Positions 8,798 to 16,707 of a stretch of DNA of 64,000 bases are shown one piece after another. The stretch covers positions 1 to 64,000 of the forward strand of contig NZ_JACOFR010000014.1 in NCBI RefSeq assembly GCF_019455385.1, given 5' to 3'. Origin of the DNA: Bradyrhizobium sp. BR 10289 (GTDB lineage Bacteria > Pseudomonadota > Alphaproteobacteria > Rhizobiales > Xanthobacteraceae). Every line of letters begins with the position of its first letter. Position 1 is the first letter of the stretch. Made by a program: the position numbers and the translations under genes. Below the pieces are notes generated by a model. It saw only the letters and a program-made list of their open reading frames with translations, was not told the origin of the DNA and ran no database searches.

Positions 8798-10006
8798 TCA
8801 GGCCGGCACGATCGTCACCGGCAGGCTGTCGAGCCCACGCAGCGTGTTGTTGAAGCGGCGTTTTGGTTCACCCGTGATCTCGATGCTGGCAACGCGGCGA
8901 GCCAGCGCCGAAAGTATCGTCTCGCCTTCGAGCCGGGCCACGAGCTGGCCGACGCACATGTGAATGCCGGAGCCGTAGCCGACATGACCAGAGGTGCGGC
9001 GCGTGATGTCGTAACTGTCCGCGTTTTCCCAGCGGCGCGGATCGCGGTTGGCGGCCGCGAGGAACATCAGCACCTTCTCACCCTCGCCGATGGCCGCGCC
9101 CGACAGCTCGACCTCGCGCGTCGTGGTGCGGAAGAAGGTCTGCACCGGGCTTTCGAACCGCACGGCTTCTTCGAAGGCGTTGCGCGCGAGTGTGAGATCC
9201 TCGCGCAGGCGCTGCCACTGCTCGGGGAAGCGCGCGAGGCAATAGACCGCAGCCCCGATACCATTGACAGTGGTGTCGAGGCCGGCCGACAGCAGCGAGC
9301 GCACCAGCAGCGGCGCCTCGGTCGCCGTGATGACCCCCTCGTCGACATGGGCATGAATGCAGGCGCCGATGCCGCCGGGCGTCAGGTTGTCGCGCTGGCA
9401 TTGCGCGGTGACGTAGGCTTGGTGCGGTGCCGAGCGCGCGATTGCCTCCTGGCGCAATTGGTTCGGCGGACCGAAGGCGTTGAACACCAGGCTCGCATAG
9501 GGAATGAGGTTTTCGCGGCCTTCCGGCTTCAGACCCAGCGCATCCGGGAAGATCGAGAGCGGGTAGGCCTCGGCCAGATCCGCGATCGCATCGAAGCTAC
9601 GCATCTCCAGCAGCGCGTCCACCCGCGCCTCGGCCGCGGCGGCAAAGCGGTCGCGCAGCCCCTTCATCACGGTCGGCGACAATACCTTCGATAGCACCGC
9701 GCGGGTGCGGACGTGCTCGGGAGGATCGGCTTCGAGGATCAGGCTCGGCGGCCGCCACGGCGTCTCCTTCTTGAAATCGGACAGGCCGACGCCGCGGCTG
9801 GAGCAGAACGTCGCGGGATCGTTCAGCACGGCGTGCACCTCGGCATAACGCGCCACGCCATAGACGTTCCATTTGTCGAGATAGACGACCGGCCCCGTCT
9901 CCCGCAGCAGTTCGTGCGTGGGATAAGGGTCGGCAAAAAAGTTCATCGCGAACGGATCGACGTCGAGATGCGGGACGCCTGATGCGGCTGAGCCGGGTGC
10001 GCTCAT
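8798..10006 (-). CDS. Cytochrome P450, CYP199A family (para-substituted benzoate oxidation)
   Basis: Soluble 402-residue P450. It has the I-helix AGLDTT (about 241-246), the ExxR pair EAVR (280-283), and the heme loop YGSGIHMCVGQ with Cys351 as thiolate ligand. Long stretches, for example GPVVYLDKWNVYGVARYAEV, closely match my recollection of CYP199A2/A4 of Rhodopseudomonas palustris, which demethylate or hydroxylate 4-methoxybenzoate and similar acids. The first aromatic residue of the heme signature is Tyr rather than Phe. No ferredoxin gene adjoins it, so electron partners are elsewhere. A MarR gene diverges from it, suggesting ligand-controlled expression. Confidence 0.9.
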   Translation of the reverse strand: MSAPGSAASGVPHLDVDPFAMNFFADPYPTHELLRETGPVVYLDKWNVYGVARYAEVHAVLNDPATFCSSRGVGLSDFKKETPWRPPSLILEADPPEHVRTRAVLSKVLSPTVMKGLRDRFAAAAEARVDALLEMRSFDAIADLAEAYPLSIFPDALGLKPEGRENLIPYASLVFNAFGPPNQLRQEAIARSAPHQAYVTAQCQRDNLTPGGIGACIHAHVDEGVITATEAPLLVRSLLSAGLDTTVNGIGAAVYCLARFPEQWQRLREDLTLARNAFEEAVRFESPVQTFFRTTTREVELSGAAIGEGEKVLMFLAAANRDPRRWENADSYDITRRTSGHVGYGSGIHMCVGQLVARLEGETILSALARRVASIEITGEPKRRFNNTLRGLDSLPVTIVPA

Positions 10007-10089
10007 GAAGGTCCTCCCTTATTTTGATCTTGTGAAAAGGCGGTGCATGTCCTTAGGTCTGTCGGCACGCCGCGAGACAGAATCCCGAT

Positions 10090-10596
10090 ATGCCGCCGTC
10101 CTTGACCAGAGCCCGCCAGAAGCCTGCGCCTGCAGAAGCAGGACCGACGCTGGATCTCGACCGTTACGTCCCAGCCTTCATCACCTTCATCGCCAACAAG
10201 CTCTCGAACAGCGCGACGGCGCTCTATCAGAAGCAGTTCGGCGTCAACGTCACGGAGTGGCGGATCATGTCGCTGCTGGCGATCGAGCCCGGCATCCCCG
10301 CCTCGCGCATCTGCCACGTGATCGGCTTCGACAAGGGCCCGGTGAGCCGGACGCTGGCGGGTCTCGAGAAGCGGGGGCTGGTGTCGATCCGCACCGATCC
10401 GAACGATGGCCGCACCCACTCGATCTCGCTGACGGCGAGAGGCCGCGCCACTCATGACAAGGTGATCGTCGCCGCGTTCGAACGCGAGCGGCGGTTGCTG
10501 TCGTGTCTGTCGAAGGACGAGCGCGAGGTGCTGATCGATCTCTTGCGCCGGCTGCACGAGAATCTGGGCGCGGTGACGGGCGGCACCGAGGCCTGA
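10090..10596 (+). CDS. MarR family transcriptional regulator
   Basis: A 168-residue winged-helix regulator with a dimerisation N-terminus (YVPAFITFIANKLSNSATA), the helix-turn-helix around PASRICHVIGFDKGPVSRTL and the wing RTDPNDGRTHSISLT. It is divergent from the P450 gene with an 83-bp shared intergenic region, so control of the P450/binding-protein pair by an aromatic acid effector is the simplest guess. The region between them shows no clean long palindrome. The ATG at 10090 is chosen as the first in-frame start; upstream Shine-Dalgarno is weak. Confidence 0.85.
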   Translation: MPPSLTRARQKPAPAEAGPTLDLDRYVPAFITFIANKLSNSATALYQKQFGVNVTEWRIMSLLAIEPGIPASRICHVIGFDKGPVSRTLAGLEKRGLVSIRTDPNDGRTHSISLTARGRATHDKVIVAAFERERRLLSCLSKDEREVLIDLLRRLHENLGAVTGGTEA

Positions 10597-10743
10597 CGGG
10601 ACCCGCGCCGGGCATGATCGCCTGCGATTTTCCGGCATGCGCAGGCATTTTCCTGCGGCACCCTCTTTGCCGAGCATCGTTTCCTCCCGAACGAGACGCA
10701 GCGGTTTCCCCGCCGTCATCTTCCCCGGAACGGTTCGCACAAA

Positions 10744-10763
10744 TTAGTTGCTTAGGCAACAAA
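10744..10763. promoter_or_regulatory. MarR-type inverted repeat without an obvious target gene
   Basis: GTTGC (10747-10751) and GCAAC (10756-10760) flank TTAG, and most flanking bases extend the symmetry. The half-sites resemble GTTG/CAAC in the site at 12900-12920. It lies between the 3' ends of two convergent genes, where an operator is not expected. Confidence 0.35.
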
Positions 10764-10812
10764 AGAATCATGCGGGGTATTGCGACAGAATGGCTGGCCC
10801 GATCGAGATGTG

Positions 10813-10943
10813 TCGTGTCCCGGACGCGCTGCAGCGTGAAACGCTGCTGCGCAGAGCCGGGACCCACGCAACCTCGTACATCACGAGAAATGGGCCCCGG
10901 CTCTGCAGTGCATCACCACGTGCTGCACTGCGTCCGGGGCACG
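10813..10943. repeat. REP/BIME-like composite palindrome, family 3, second copy
   Basis: Outer arms TCGTGTCCCGGACGC and GCGTCCGGGGCACGA match the copy at 7432-7550. The spacer between inner GAGCCGGGACCC and GGGCCCCGGCTC differs, as is usual for independent BIME insertions. Confidence 0.8.
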
Positions 10944-10968
10944 ATCGCCGTTGGCTGCCGCTCGGCCG

Positions 10969-12819
10969 TTACAACCCCACCCACTCCCCGGACGCATCAT
11001 CATCCAGCCGCGCCACCGCATCGGCACGGCGCGCCAGCACGGCGCGCTGGTTGATGTAGCCCTTGTCGGTGATCTCGCCGCCGTCGACCGACGGTGGCTC
11101 GGCCAGCAGCAGCGCGCGCGTAGCGTGGCCGGAGGAGTTGGCGCCGTGCCGCTTAAGTTTCGCGAGGCCCTGCGCGACGGCGGTCCGAACCTCGTCATGC
11201 GCCAGCACGTCGCGCACGCCAGCCGTCTCGGGCAAACCAGCATGCGCACGGCACGCCAGGATGTTCGGGAACACCAGGAACCGCACCTCGTCGCCGCCAT
11301 GACCGGTGACGACGATGTCCTGCGCCAGCGGCGCCAGGGCGGCGATGCCGGCGACGCGCAGCGTGCCGACGCTGACCCAGGTGCCGGAATTGAGCTTGAA
11401 ATCTTCGGCGACGCGGCCGTCGAAGAACAGGCCGCGCTCGGGGCGCGCGGGATCGGCAAGCTTCACGGCATCGCCGATGAGATAAAAGCCCTCTTCGTCA
11501 AACGCCTGCTTCGTCAGCTCAGGTGCCTTCCAGTAGCCCGGCGTGACATTGGGTCCGCGTACGCGCACCTCCAGCTTGTCGCCTGACGTGACGAGCTTCA
11601 GCTCGGTGCCGGGAATCGGCACGCCGATATTGCCGGAGCGTTCGGCGAGGAAATGGCAGTCGGTCGCGAGCGGCGAGGTCTCGGTCGAGCCCCAGGCAGA
11701 GACCATCGGCAGCGGACGGCCAGCGGTCTCGACGGAGAGTTGCTCCAGCGCATCCCATAGATTTTGCGGCAAGGCTGCGCCGGCATAGAAGGCAAACCTC
11801 ACCTCGCTGAAGAAGCGGCGGCGCAGCTCCTCGTCGCCGCGCAGCGCCGCGATCAGCATGTCGAAACCGCGCGGCACGTTGAAATACACTGTCGGCATCA
11901 CGCTTTTCAGATTCGCGAGCGAGGTCGCAAACAGGCCGGGCGCGGGCTTGCCGCCGTCGATATAGAGCGAGCCGCCATTGCGCAGCACGAGATTGAAATT
12001 GTGGTTGGCGCCGAAAGTGTGGCTCCAGGGTAGCCAGTCGAGGATGACGAGATCGCTGCCGGCTTGTTCAAGGAAGGTCCAGGTCTGCGCTTTGGCCTGC
12101 TGGGTCGATGTCAGCATGCGCTGGGTGTTGATGACCGCCTTGGGCGTGCCGGTCGAGCCCGAGGTGAACAGGAATTTTGCGATCGTATCAGGCGTCACCG
12201 CGGCAAATGCCTGGGCTACATCGCTGGTCTCGGGCGTCGCGGCGATGGCACGGAAAGCGAGCGCATCGGCATCGCTGGCATTGCCGCTGATGACCTTTGC
12301 CGTATGCAGCGGCTCGATCGCGGCGAGAGCCGCCGCAAATGCTTTCGTGGCGGAGACATAGATCGCGCCCGGCTGAAGCAGCGCGATCATGCTCTTGAGC
12401 TTGTCAAAGTCTTTCGACACCAACGAATAGGCCGGCGAGATCGCCGCCGAGGGCACGCCGACATGCTGGGCGGCCAGCGCGAGCAGCGCGTGGTCGATGC
12501 TGTTGTCGGAGAGGATGACGACGGGGCGCTCGGCGCTGAGGCCTTGCGCCAGAATCCAGGACGCTGCCGCGCGCACTCGCAGCAAGGCGCCTGCATAGGT
12601 CACCGTGGCCCATGGCGTATCGGCGCCGTCTCGCTCGGCGAGGAAAATCTTGTCCGGCGTCTGCCGCGCAAAATGCTCCAGCCAGTCACCGATGCAGCGC
12701 GCGCTGGCGCGCAGAGGCTCGCCCGAGCGCAGCAGAATGCTGCCGTCGGCGCGGCGCTCCGCGACGGTTTTCGGCGTTGCGAACAGGCTTTCTGCGTCAC
12801 CGCGAGCGGCGGTTGTCAT
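10969..12819 (-). CDS. fcs: Feruloyl-CoA synthase (ANL superfamily acyl-CoA ligase)
   Basis: ATP-dependent ligase that activates ferulate/p-coumarate-type hydroxycinnamic acids to CoA thioesters in the cytoplasm, the first step of lignin monomer breakdown. The 616-residue protein shows the AMP-binding P-loop FTSGSTGTPKAVIN, the A5-type motif WGSTETSP and a hinge region DGRVAEDFKLNSGTWV, which is characteristic of feruloyl-CoA synthases. The ATG at 12819 is preceded by GAGGAGGAAAC; a 27-codon upstream extension would run through that site and is rejected. It is divergent from a MarR gene with an operator-like repeat between. No hydratase/lyase partner is present in the window. Confidence 0.88.
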   Translation of the reverse strand: MTTAARGDAESLFATPKTVAERRADGSILLRSGEPLRASARCIGDWLEHFARQTPDKIFLAERDGADTPWATVTYAGALLRVRAAASWILAQGLSAERPVVILSDNSIDHALLALAAQHVGVPSAAISPAYSLVSKDFDKLKSMIALLQPGAIYVSATKAFAAALAAIEPLHTAKVISGNASDADALAFRAIAATPETSDVAQAFAAVTPDTIAKFLFTSGSTGTPKAVINTQRMLTSTQQAKAQTWTFLEQAGSDLVILDWLPWSHTFGANHNFNLVLRNGGSLYIDGGKPAPGLFATSLANLKSVMPTVYFNVPRGFDMLIAALRGDEELRRRFFSEVRFAFYAGAALPQNLWDALEQLSVETAGRPLPMVSAWGSTETSPLATDCHFLAERSGNIGVPIPGTELKLVTSGDKLEVRVRGPNVTPGYWKAPELTKQAFDEEGFYLIGDAVKLADPARPERGLFFDGRVAEDFKLNSGTWVSVGTLRVAGIAALAPLAQDIVVTGHGGDEVRFLVFPNILACRAHAGLPETAGVRDVLAHDEVRTAVAQGLAKLKRHGANSSGHATRALLLAEPPSVDGGEITDKGYINQRAVLARRADAVARLDDDASGEWVGL

Positions 12820-12899
12820 GGTTTCCTCCTCGCCCCGAAAGCTTCGGAACGGCCGCAGCCTCGTTCCGGGCTGCTTTGACCATAATGTTGGGCATGGCA

Positions 12900-12920
12900 A
12901 TTGTTGTCGTCAACAACAAT
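12900..12920. promoter_or_regulatory. Candidate CouR/MarR operator in the fcs-marR divergent promoter
   Basis: A 21-bp inverted repeat with perfect 8-bp arms ATTGTTGT and ACAACAAT around CGTCA. It lies 80 bp upstream of fcs and 50 bp upstream of the MarR gene, the expected position for an autoregulated, CoA-ester-responsive repressor. Confidence 0.6.
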
Positions 12921-12970
12921 CTTTCGCTTTGGCCGCTGGGGCGCTAGGATTGCTCGACAGGAGACACGAT

Positions 12971-13465
12971 GTGACAGCCGGCGCAGCCCAAGCTTCCCCG
13001 CGCAAACGCGCCGGCAACGGCGCCGCGCGGCGGATCGACGCGGACGAGATCGGCCTCGACGCGCTGGTCGGCCACGCCGGCTATGCCGTGCGGCGCTTCC
13101 AGATCTGGATCTTCCAGGACTTCATCAAGACGCTGGGCAACGTCGACATCCGCCCGACACAATATTCGGTGCTGACAGTGATCGGCGCCAATCCCGGCCT
13201 GTCGCAGATGGCGGTGGCAAAACGCCTCGGCATCGAGCGCGCCCGGCTGGTGCATCTGCTCGACAGCCTTGAGCAACGCAAGCTGGTGAAGCGGGTCAAG
13301 TCGAAGGCGGACCGACGCTCCCACGCGCTGCACCTCACCGCCCAGGGCGAGATCGCGCTGGCCAAGTTCAAACGGCTCGCCGCCGAGCATGAGCGGCACG
13401 TCGAGGACAAGATCGGCAAGGCGAACCGGGAGCGGCTACTCCAGATCCTCGCCGGCTTCACTTGA
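12971..13465 (+). CDS. MarR family regulator, CouR-like
   Basis: A 164-residue winged-helix protein that likely represses the divergent feruloyl-CoA synthase gene until the CoA thioester accumulates. Visible features are the dimer helix YAVRRFQIWIFQDFIKTL, the recognition region LSQMAVAKRLGIERARLVHL and the wing SKADRRSHALHLT. The start is a GTG at 12971 with AGGAGA about 7 bp upstream; the ATG at 12969 is out of frame and meets a stop at once. Assignment to the CouR group rests on divergence from fcs and is moderately secure. Confidence 0.82.
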   Translation: MTAGAAQASPRKRAGNGAARRIDADEIGLDALVGHAGYAVRRFQIWIFQDFIKTLGNVDIRPTQYSVLTVIGANPGLSQMAVAKRLGIERARLVHLLDSLEQRKLVKRVKSKADRRSHALHLTAQGEIALAKFKRLAAEHERHVEDKIGKANRERLLQILAGFT

Positions 13466-13591
13466 TCTCGCCTGCCCATGATTTGGGCAGATGCCCGTAA
13501 CAGGGCGTTCGCCCGACGGTCCGGCCGTCCGCCGAAATATCCCACAACCCACTGATCTCTCGATAATATCCGGGGTGGGGACCGTGCCCGG

Positions 13592-13605
13592 ATTCTGTAC
13601 ACAAT
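13592..13605. promoter_or_regulatory. Candidate GntR operator upstream of allophanate hydrolase
   Basis: ATTCTGTACACAAT is a 14-bp palindrome with a single mismatched pair, 52 bp before the allophanate hydrolase ATG. It shares TGYAYACAA with 24171-24180, upstream of the importer operon. GntR/FCD regulators commonly bind TTGTATACAA-like sites. Binding here is inference. Confidence 0.35.
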
Positions 13606-13657
13606 GGCACATCGCTTGCTTCAATCGGGTGAGACCTGTTGCCGGAGTTTTGTCGCC

Positions 13658-15478
13658 ATGAAGGCTGAGATGGGGGCTGAGCAGCCTGAAACGATCGCCG
13701 CGATCGTGGCCGCGCATCGCGCGGGCACGATGACGCCGGCTGAGACGATCGCCCGCACCTATCAGCGCATCCGCGACCACAACGATCCCGCCGTCTTCAT
13801 CAGCCTGCGCGACGAGAAGGATGCGATCGCGGAAGCCGAGAAGCTCGCCGCGCGCCCGGATGCGGCGAGCCTGCCGCTCTATGGCATTCCGGTCGGCGTG
13901 AAGGACAATATCGACGCGCTCGGTTTTCCGACCACGGCGGCGTGTCCGGCCTTCTCCTACACGCCGACGCATGACTCGACTGCAGTGGAGCGCCTGCGCG
14001 AAGCCGGCGCGATCATCATCGGCAAGACCAATCTCGACCAGTTCGCAACCGGCCTCGTCGGCGTGCGCTCGCCCTATGGCATCCCCAGGAACGCGATCCG
14101 CGAGGATCTCATTCCGGGCGGCTCCAGCTCGGGATCGGCGACGGCCGTCGGCGCGGGGCTCGTGCCGCTCACGCTCGGCACCGACACGGCCGGCTCGGGG
14201 CGCGTGCCGGCGATGCTCAACAACATCGTCGGGCTGAAGCCGAGCCTCGGCATGATCTCGACCGCGGGCCTGGTGCCCGCCTGCCGCACGCTCGACTGCA
14301 TCTCGGTGTTCGCGCTGACCGTGGACGATGCCGCGCTCGCGCTCTCCGTGATGGCCGGCCCGGATCAGGCCGATCCGTTCTCGCGCGACCGGCCGCTTGG
14401 TGCACTCACGCCGTTCCCGGCGAATTTGCGCCTGGGCGTCCCGCGCAACGGACAGTTGATCTTCTTCGGCGACAAGAAGGCGGAAGCAGCTTATGCCGAC
14501 GCGCTGAAGCGCTGGACATCGCTCGGCGCGACGCTGGTCGAGTTTGACCTCGAGCCGTTCTACGAGACCGCGCGGCTGCTCTATGAGGGGCCCTGGGTCG
14601 CCGAGCGCTATCTCGTGATCAAGAACCTGCTGGCGTCCGCACCTGACTCAATTCATCCGGTCACGCGCGAGATCACCGCGGCGGGCGCGCGGCTGACGGC
14701 GGCGGAGACCTTCTCGGCGCTCTATCGCCTGCAGGGCCTGCGCAAGATCGCCGAGCGCACCTTTGCCAATATCGACGCGCTGGTGCTGCCGACGGCCCCG
14801 ACCGCCTATACGACCGCGCAGGTGCTGGCCAATCCGATCGAACTCAACAGCCGGCTCGGCACCTATACCAATTTTGTCAACCTGCTCGATCTCTGCGGCC
14901 TTGCGGTGCCGGCGGCGATGCGCACGGACGGCATTCCGTTCGGCATCACGCTGCTTGCGCCCGCTGGCCGCGATGCGCTGCTTGCGAGCATCGGCCGCGT
15001 GTTTCATGCGGATACGAAACTCACGACTGGCGCAAAGGGCGTAGCGCAGCCCGCGCTAGTTCCGCCGCCCGCCAATTACGGCGACGAGATTCCGATCGCG
15101 GTGGTCGGCGCGCATCTCTCCGGCATGGCGCTGAACGGCGAATTGAAGGCACTGAACGGCAAGCTGGTCGAAGCGACAAAGACAGCGCCTGACTACAAGC
15201 TCTATGCGCTCCCGACCACGCCGCCGAAGCCGGGCATGCTGCGTGTCGAGACCGGCAAGGGCGCGTCGATCGAGCTGGAGATCTGGTCGCTGTCATCGTC
15301 CGCCTTTGGCAAGTTCGTCAACGCGATCCCTGCGCCGATGGCGATCGGCACGGTGCGGCTTGCGGATGGTCGCAGCGTGAAGGGCTTTCTCGTCGAGCCG
15401 GAGGTGCTGGGCGAGGCGCGCGACATCACCGCGTATGGCGGCTGGCGGAAGTTTGTGGTCGAAGCCGCGGCGTCATAA
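13658..15478 (+). CDS. atzF: Allophanate hydrolase (AtzF type)
   Basis: Hydrolyses allophanate towards ammonia and CO2, releasing nitrogen at the end of the biuret/cyanurate pathway. The 606-residue protein has an N-terminal amidase-signature domain with the triad Lys82 (IPVGVKDN), Ser156 (GGSSSGS) and Ser180 (GTDTAGSGR). A C-terminal allophanate hydrolase domain from about residue 465 includes PNYGDEIPI-like and AYGGWRKF segments. No biotin carboxylase accompanies it, so it is the stand-alone AtzF type and not urea amidolyase. ATG 13658 is preferred over the upstream frame start; 13670 is possible. It converges on the operon carrying AtzE-, AtzG- and AtzH-like genes. Confidence 0.9.
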   Translation: MKAEMGAEQPETIAAIVAAHRAGTMTPAETIARTYQRIRDHNDPAVFISLRDEKDAIAEAEKLAARPDAASLPLYGIPVGVKDNIDALGFPTTAACPAFSYTPTHDSTAVERLREAGAIIIGKTNLDQFATGLVGVRSPYGIPRNAIREDLIPGGSSSGSATAVGAGLVPLTLGTDTAGSGRVPAMLNNIVGLKPSLGMISTAGLVPACRTLDCISVFALTVDDAALALSVMAGPDQADPFSRDRPLGALTPFPANLRLGVPRNGQLIFFGDKKAEAAYADALKRWTSLGATLVEFDLEPFYETARLLYEGPWVAERYLVIKNLLASAPDSIHPVTREITAAGARLTAAETFSALYRLQGLRKIAERTFANIDALVLPTAPTAYTTAQVLANPIELNSRLGTYTNFVNLLDLCGLAVPAAMRTDGIPFGITLLAPAGRDALLASIGRVFHADTKLTTGAKGVAQPALVPPPANYGDEIPIAVVGAHLSGMALNGELKALNGKLVEATKTAPDYKLYALPTTPPKPGMLRVETGKGASIELEIWSLSSSAFGKFVNAIPAPMAIGTVRLADGRSVKGFLVEPEVLGEARDITAYGGWRKFVVEAAAS

Positions 15479-15486
15479 CCGGTTTC

Positions 15487-15575
15487 GTAGGGTGGGCAAA
15501 GCGGAGCGTGCCCACCATCTGTGCCCATCATTAAAAGAACGTGGGCACGGCGCTTTGCGCCTTTGCCCACCCTAC
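15487..15575. repeat. REP-like palindrome, family 4
   Basis: An 89-bp element with arms GTAGGGTGGGCAAAGCG and CTTTGCCCACCCTAC. A second copy is at 46977-47067. It separates convergent genes. Confidence 0.8.
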
Positions 15576-15586
15576 CGAGCGTGCGT

Positions 15587-16309
15587 CTACACCGACACCG
15601 CGTAAATCTCATACTCCCCGCGCACCAGCTCGATATGCGCGCGCATCGCGGCGGCTGCGCCCTGCTTGTCCCCGCGCATGATGGCGACGACGACGCGGTC
15701 GTGCTCGGCCTGCGACTTTGCCAACCGGCCGAGATTGCGGAACTGGGCGCGGCGGAACGGCTGCACGCGGACGCGCGTCGCCAGCGTGATCTCGGCGATG
15801 TAGCCGTTCTGCGAGCCCGCATAGATCGCGTTGTGGAAGCGCTCGTTGACCTCGTGGAAGCGATCCGGGTTGCCGGCATAGCTCAGCACCCGCAGCTCTT
15901 CGTGCACGGCTTCGAGACCGTGACGCTCGGCCGCAGACATGCGCTCGGCGGCAAGGCCGGCGCACAGCGCCTCCAGCTCCGCCATCGCCTCGAACATGCT
16001 CTTGAGACGCTCGATCGAGGGCTGCGCCACCACCGCGCCGCGATGCGGCCGCGCCTCGACCAGGCCGCTCGCCACCAGCTGGCGCAGGGCCTCGCGTACC
16101 GGCGTGCGCGAGACGCTGAAGCGCCGCGCGATCTCGGTCTCGTCCAGCGGCGCACCGGGAGGCAGGGTTCCACGTACGATCTCGTCGGCCAATTGAAGCC
16201 GCAATTCCTCGGCGCGCGTCACCTTGTGCACGCTGGGCTGCGCCCGGTCGACCCGCGGCACCACCGGCTCGGCCGGCAGTGTCCCGGGCGGAAGATCGTC
16301 AAGCGTCAT
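15587..16309 (-). CDS. GntR family regulator, FCD (FadR) subfamily
   Basis: A 240-residue repressor-type regulator with the GntR winged helix (LADEIVRGTLPPGAPLDETE, then RRFSVSRTPVREAL) and a C-terminal all-helical FCD effector domain containing the metal-site pattern FHEVNERFHNAIY. It is the last gene of the minus-strand AtzH/E/G and importer operon; the upstream gene stops 4 bp before its ATG at 16309. The frame stays open upstream but overlaps the AtzH-like gene, so the longer version is rejected. It probably controls this operon and the convergent atzF. Confidence 0.9.
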   Translation of the reverse strand: MTLDDLPPGTLPAEPVVPRVDRAQPSVHKVTRAEELRLQLADEIVRGTLPPGAPLDETEIARRFSVSRTPVREALRQLVASGLVEARPHRGAVVAQPSIERLKSMFEAMAELEALCAGLAAERMSAAERHGLEAVHEELRVLSYAGNPDRFHEVNERFHNAIYAGSQNGYIAEITLATRVRVQPFRRAQFRNLGRLAKSQAEHDRVVVAIMRGDKQGAAAAMRAHIELVRGEYEIYAVSV

Positions 16310-16313
16310 ACGG

Positions 16314-16706
16314 TCAGGTCTCTTTCGGCTCGTCGATGATGCTGACATGGGCCGCGACGACGCGCCAGCCCTCCGGGAAGCGAATCCAGGTCTGCATCTG
16401 CCGGCCAACCTTGCCGGGAGCCGTGTCGCGATAGAACAAGGTGGAGGCCACGGCCGTGTCGCGGCCGTAGCTGGAGATGACGGTTTTCGCGGTCCGGCGG
16501 TTGAGCCCCACCGGCGAACGGCCGGCGCGGAAGCCGGAGATCGCCTCGTAGCCGTAGAGGTTCTCGCCGATGCCGTAGCGCAGGGTGCGGGAATCGTTGC
16601 GGAACAGCTCGCCGAGCACGGCGACGTCGTTGCTGACGAGGGCCTGCTCATAGCGCTCGAAAGCGGCTTTGACTTCCGCGATCACCTCGGGGAGATCGAT
16701 CTCCAT
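16314..16706 (-). CDS. AtzH/HpxZ-like protein (DUF3225, NTF2-like fold)
   Basis: A 130-residue cytoplasmic protein of the DUF3225 family: EVKAAFERYEQALVSNDV, LFRNDSRTLRYGIGENLYGY and TLFYRDTAPGKVGRQMQTW are family hallmarks. In the revised cyanurate pathway AtzH removes ammonia from 1,3-dicarboxyurea to give allophanate; HpxZ is the relative in oxalurate catabolism. The start is the ATG at 16706, one base beyond the amidase stop, with AAGAGGA upstream. Order amidase-DUF3225-GntR supports function together with the AtzE-like protein. AtzH versus HpxZ role is not decided by sequence alone. Confidence 0.82.
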   Translation of the reverse strand: MEIDLPEVIAEVKAAFERYEQALVSNDVAVLGELFRNDSRTLRYGIGENLYGYEAISGFRAGRSPVGLNRRTAKTVISSYGRDTAVASTLFYRDTAPGKVGRQMQTWIRFPEGWRVVAAHVSIIDEPKET

Positions 16707-16707
16707 G

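Larger units (their letters stand above)
10597..10968. other. Convergent intergenic region with an orphan operator-like site and a REP element
   Basis: No supported gene lies here. The 372 bp contain the GTTGC-TTAG-GCAAC inverted repeat at 10744-10763, a start-like ATG at 10770 whose frame runs into repeat sequence, and the family 3 REP element at 10813-10943. Confidence 0.6.

Noticed and set aside
10770..11054. Plus-strand frame starting after the orphan operator
   Set aside because: The peptide is mostly translated REP sequence with many Cys and Arg and no ribosome site; treated as a relic, not a gene.
13470..13490. CTGCCC/GGGCAG hairpin after the MarR gene as terminator
   Set aside because: The 6-bp stem is short and lacks a T-tract.
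16310..16651. N-terminal extension of the GntR regulator
   Set aside because: It overlaps the AtzH-like gene, and GntR family length is reached from the ATG at 16309.
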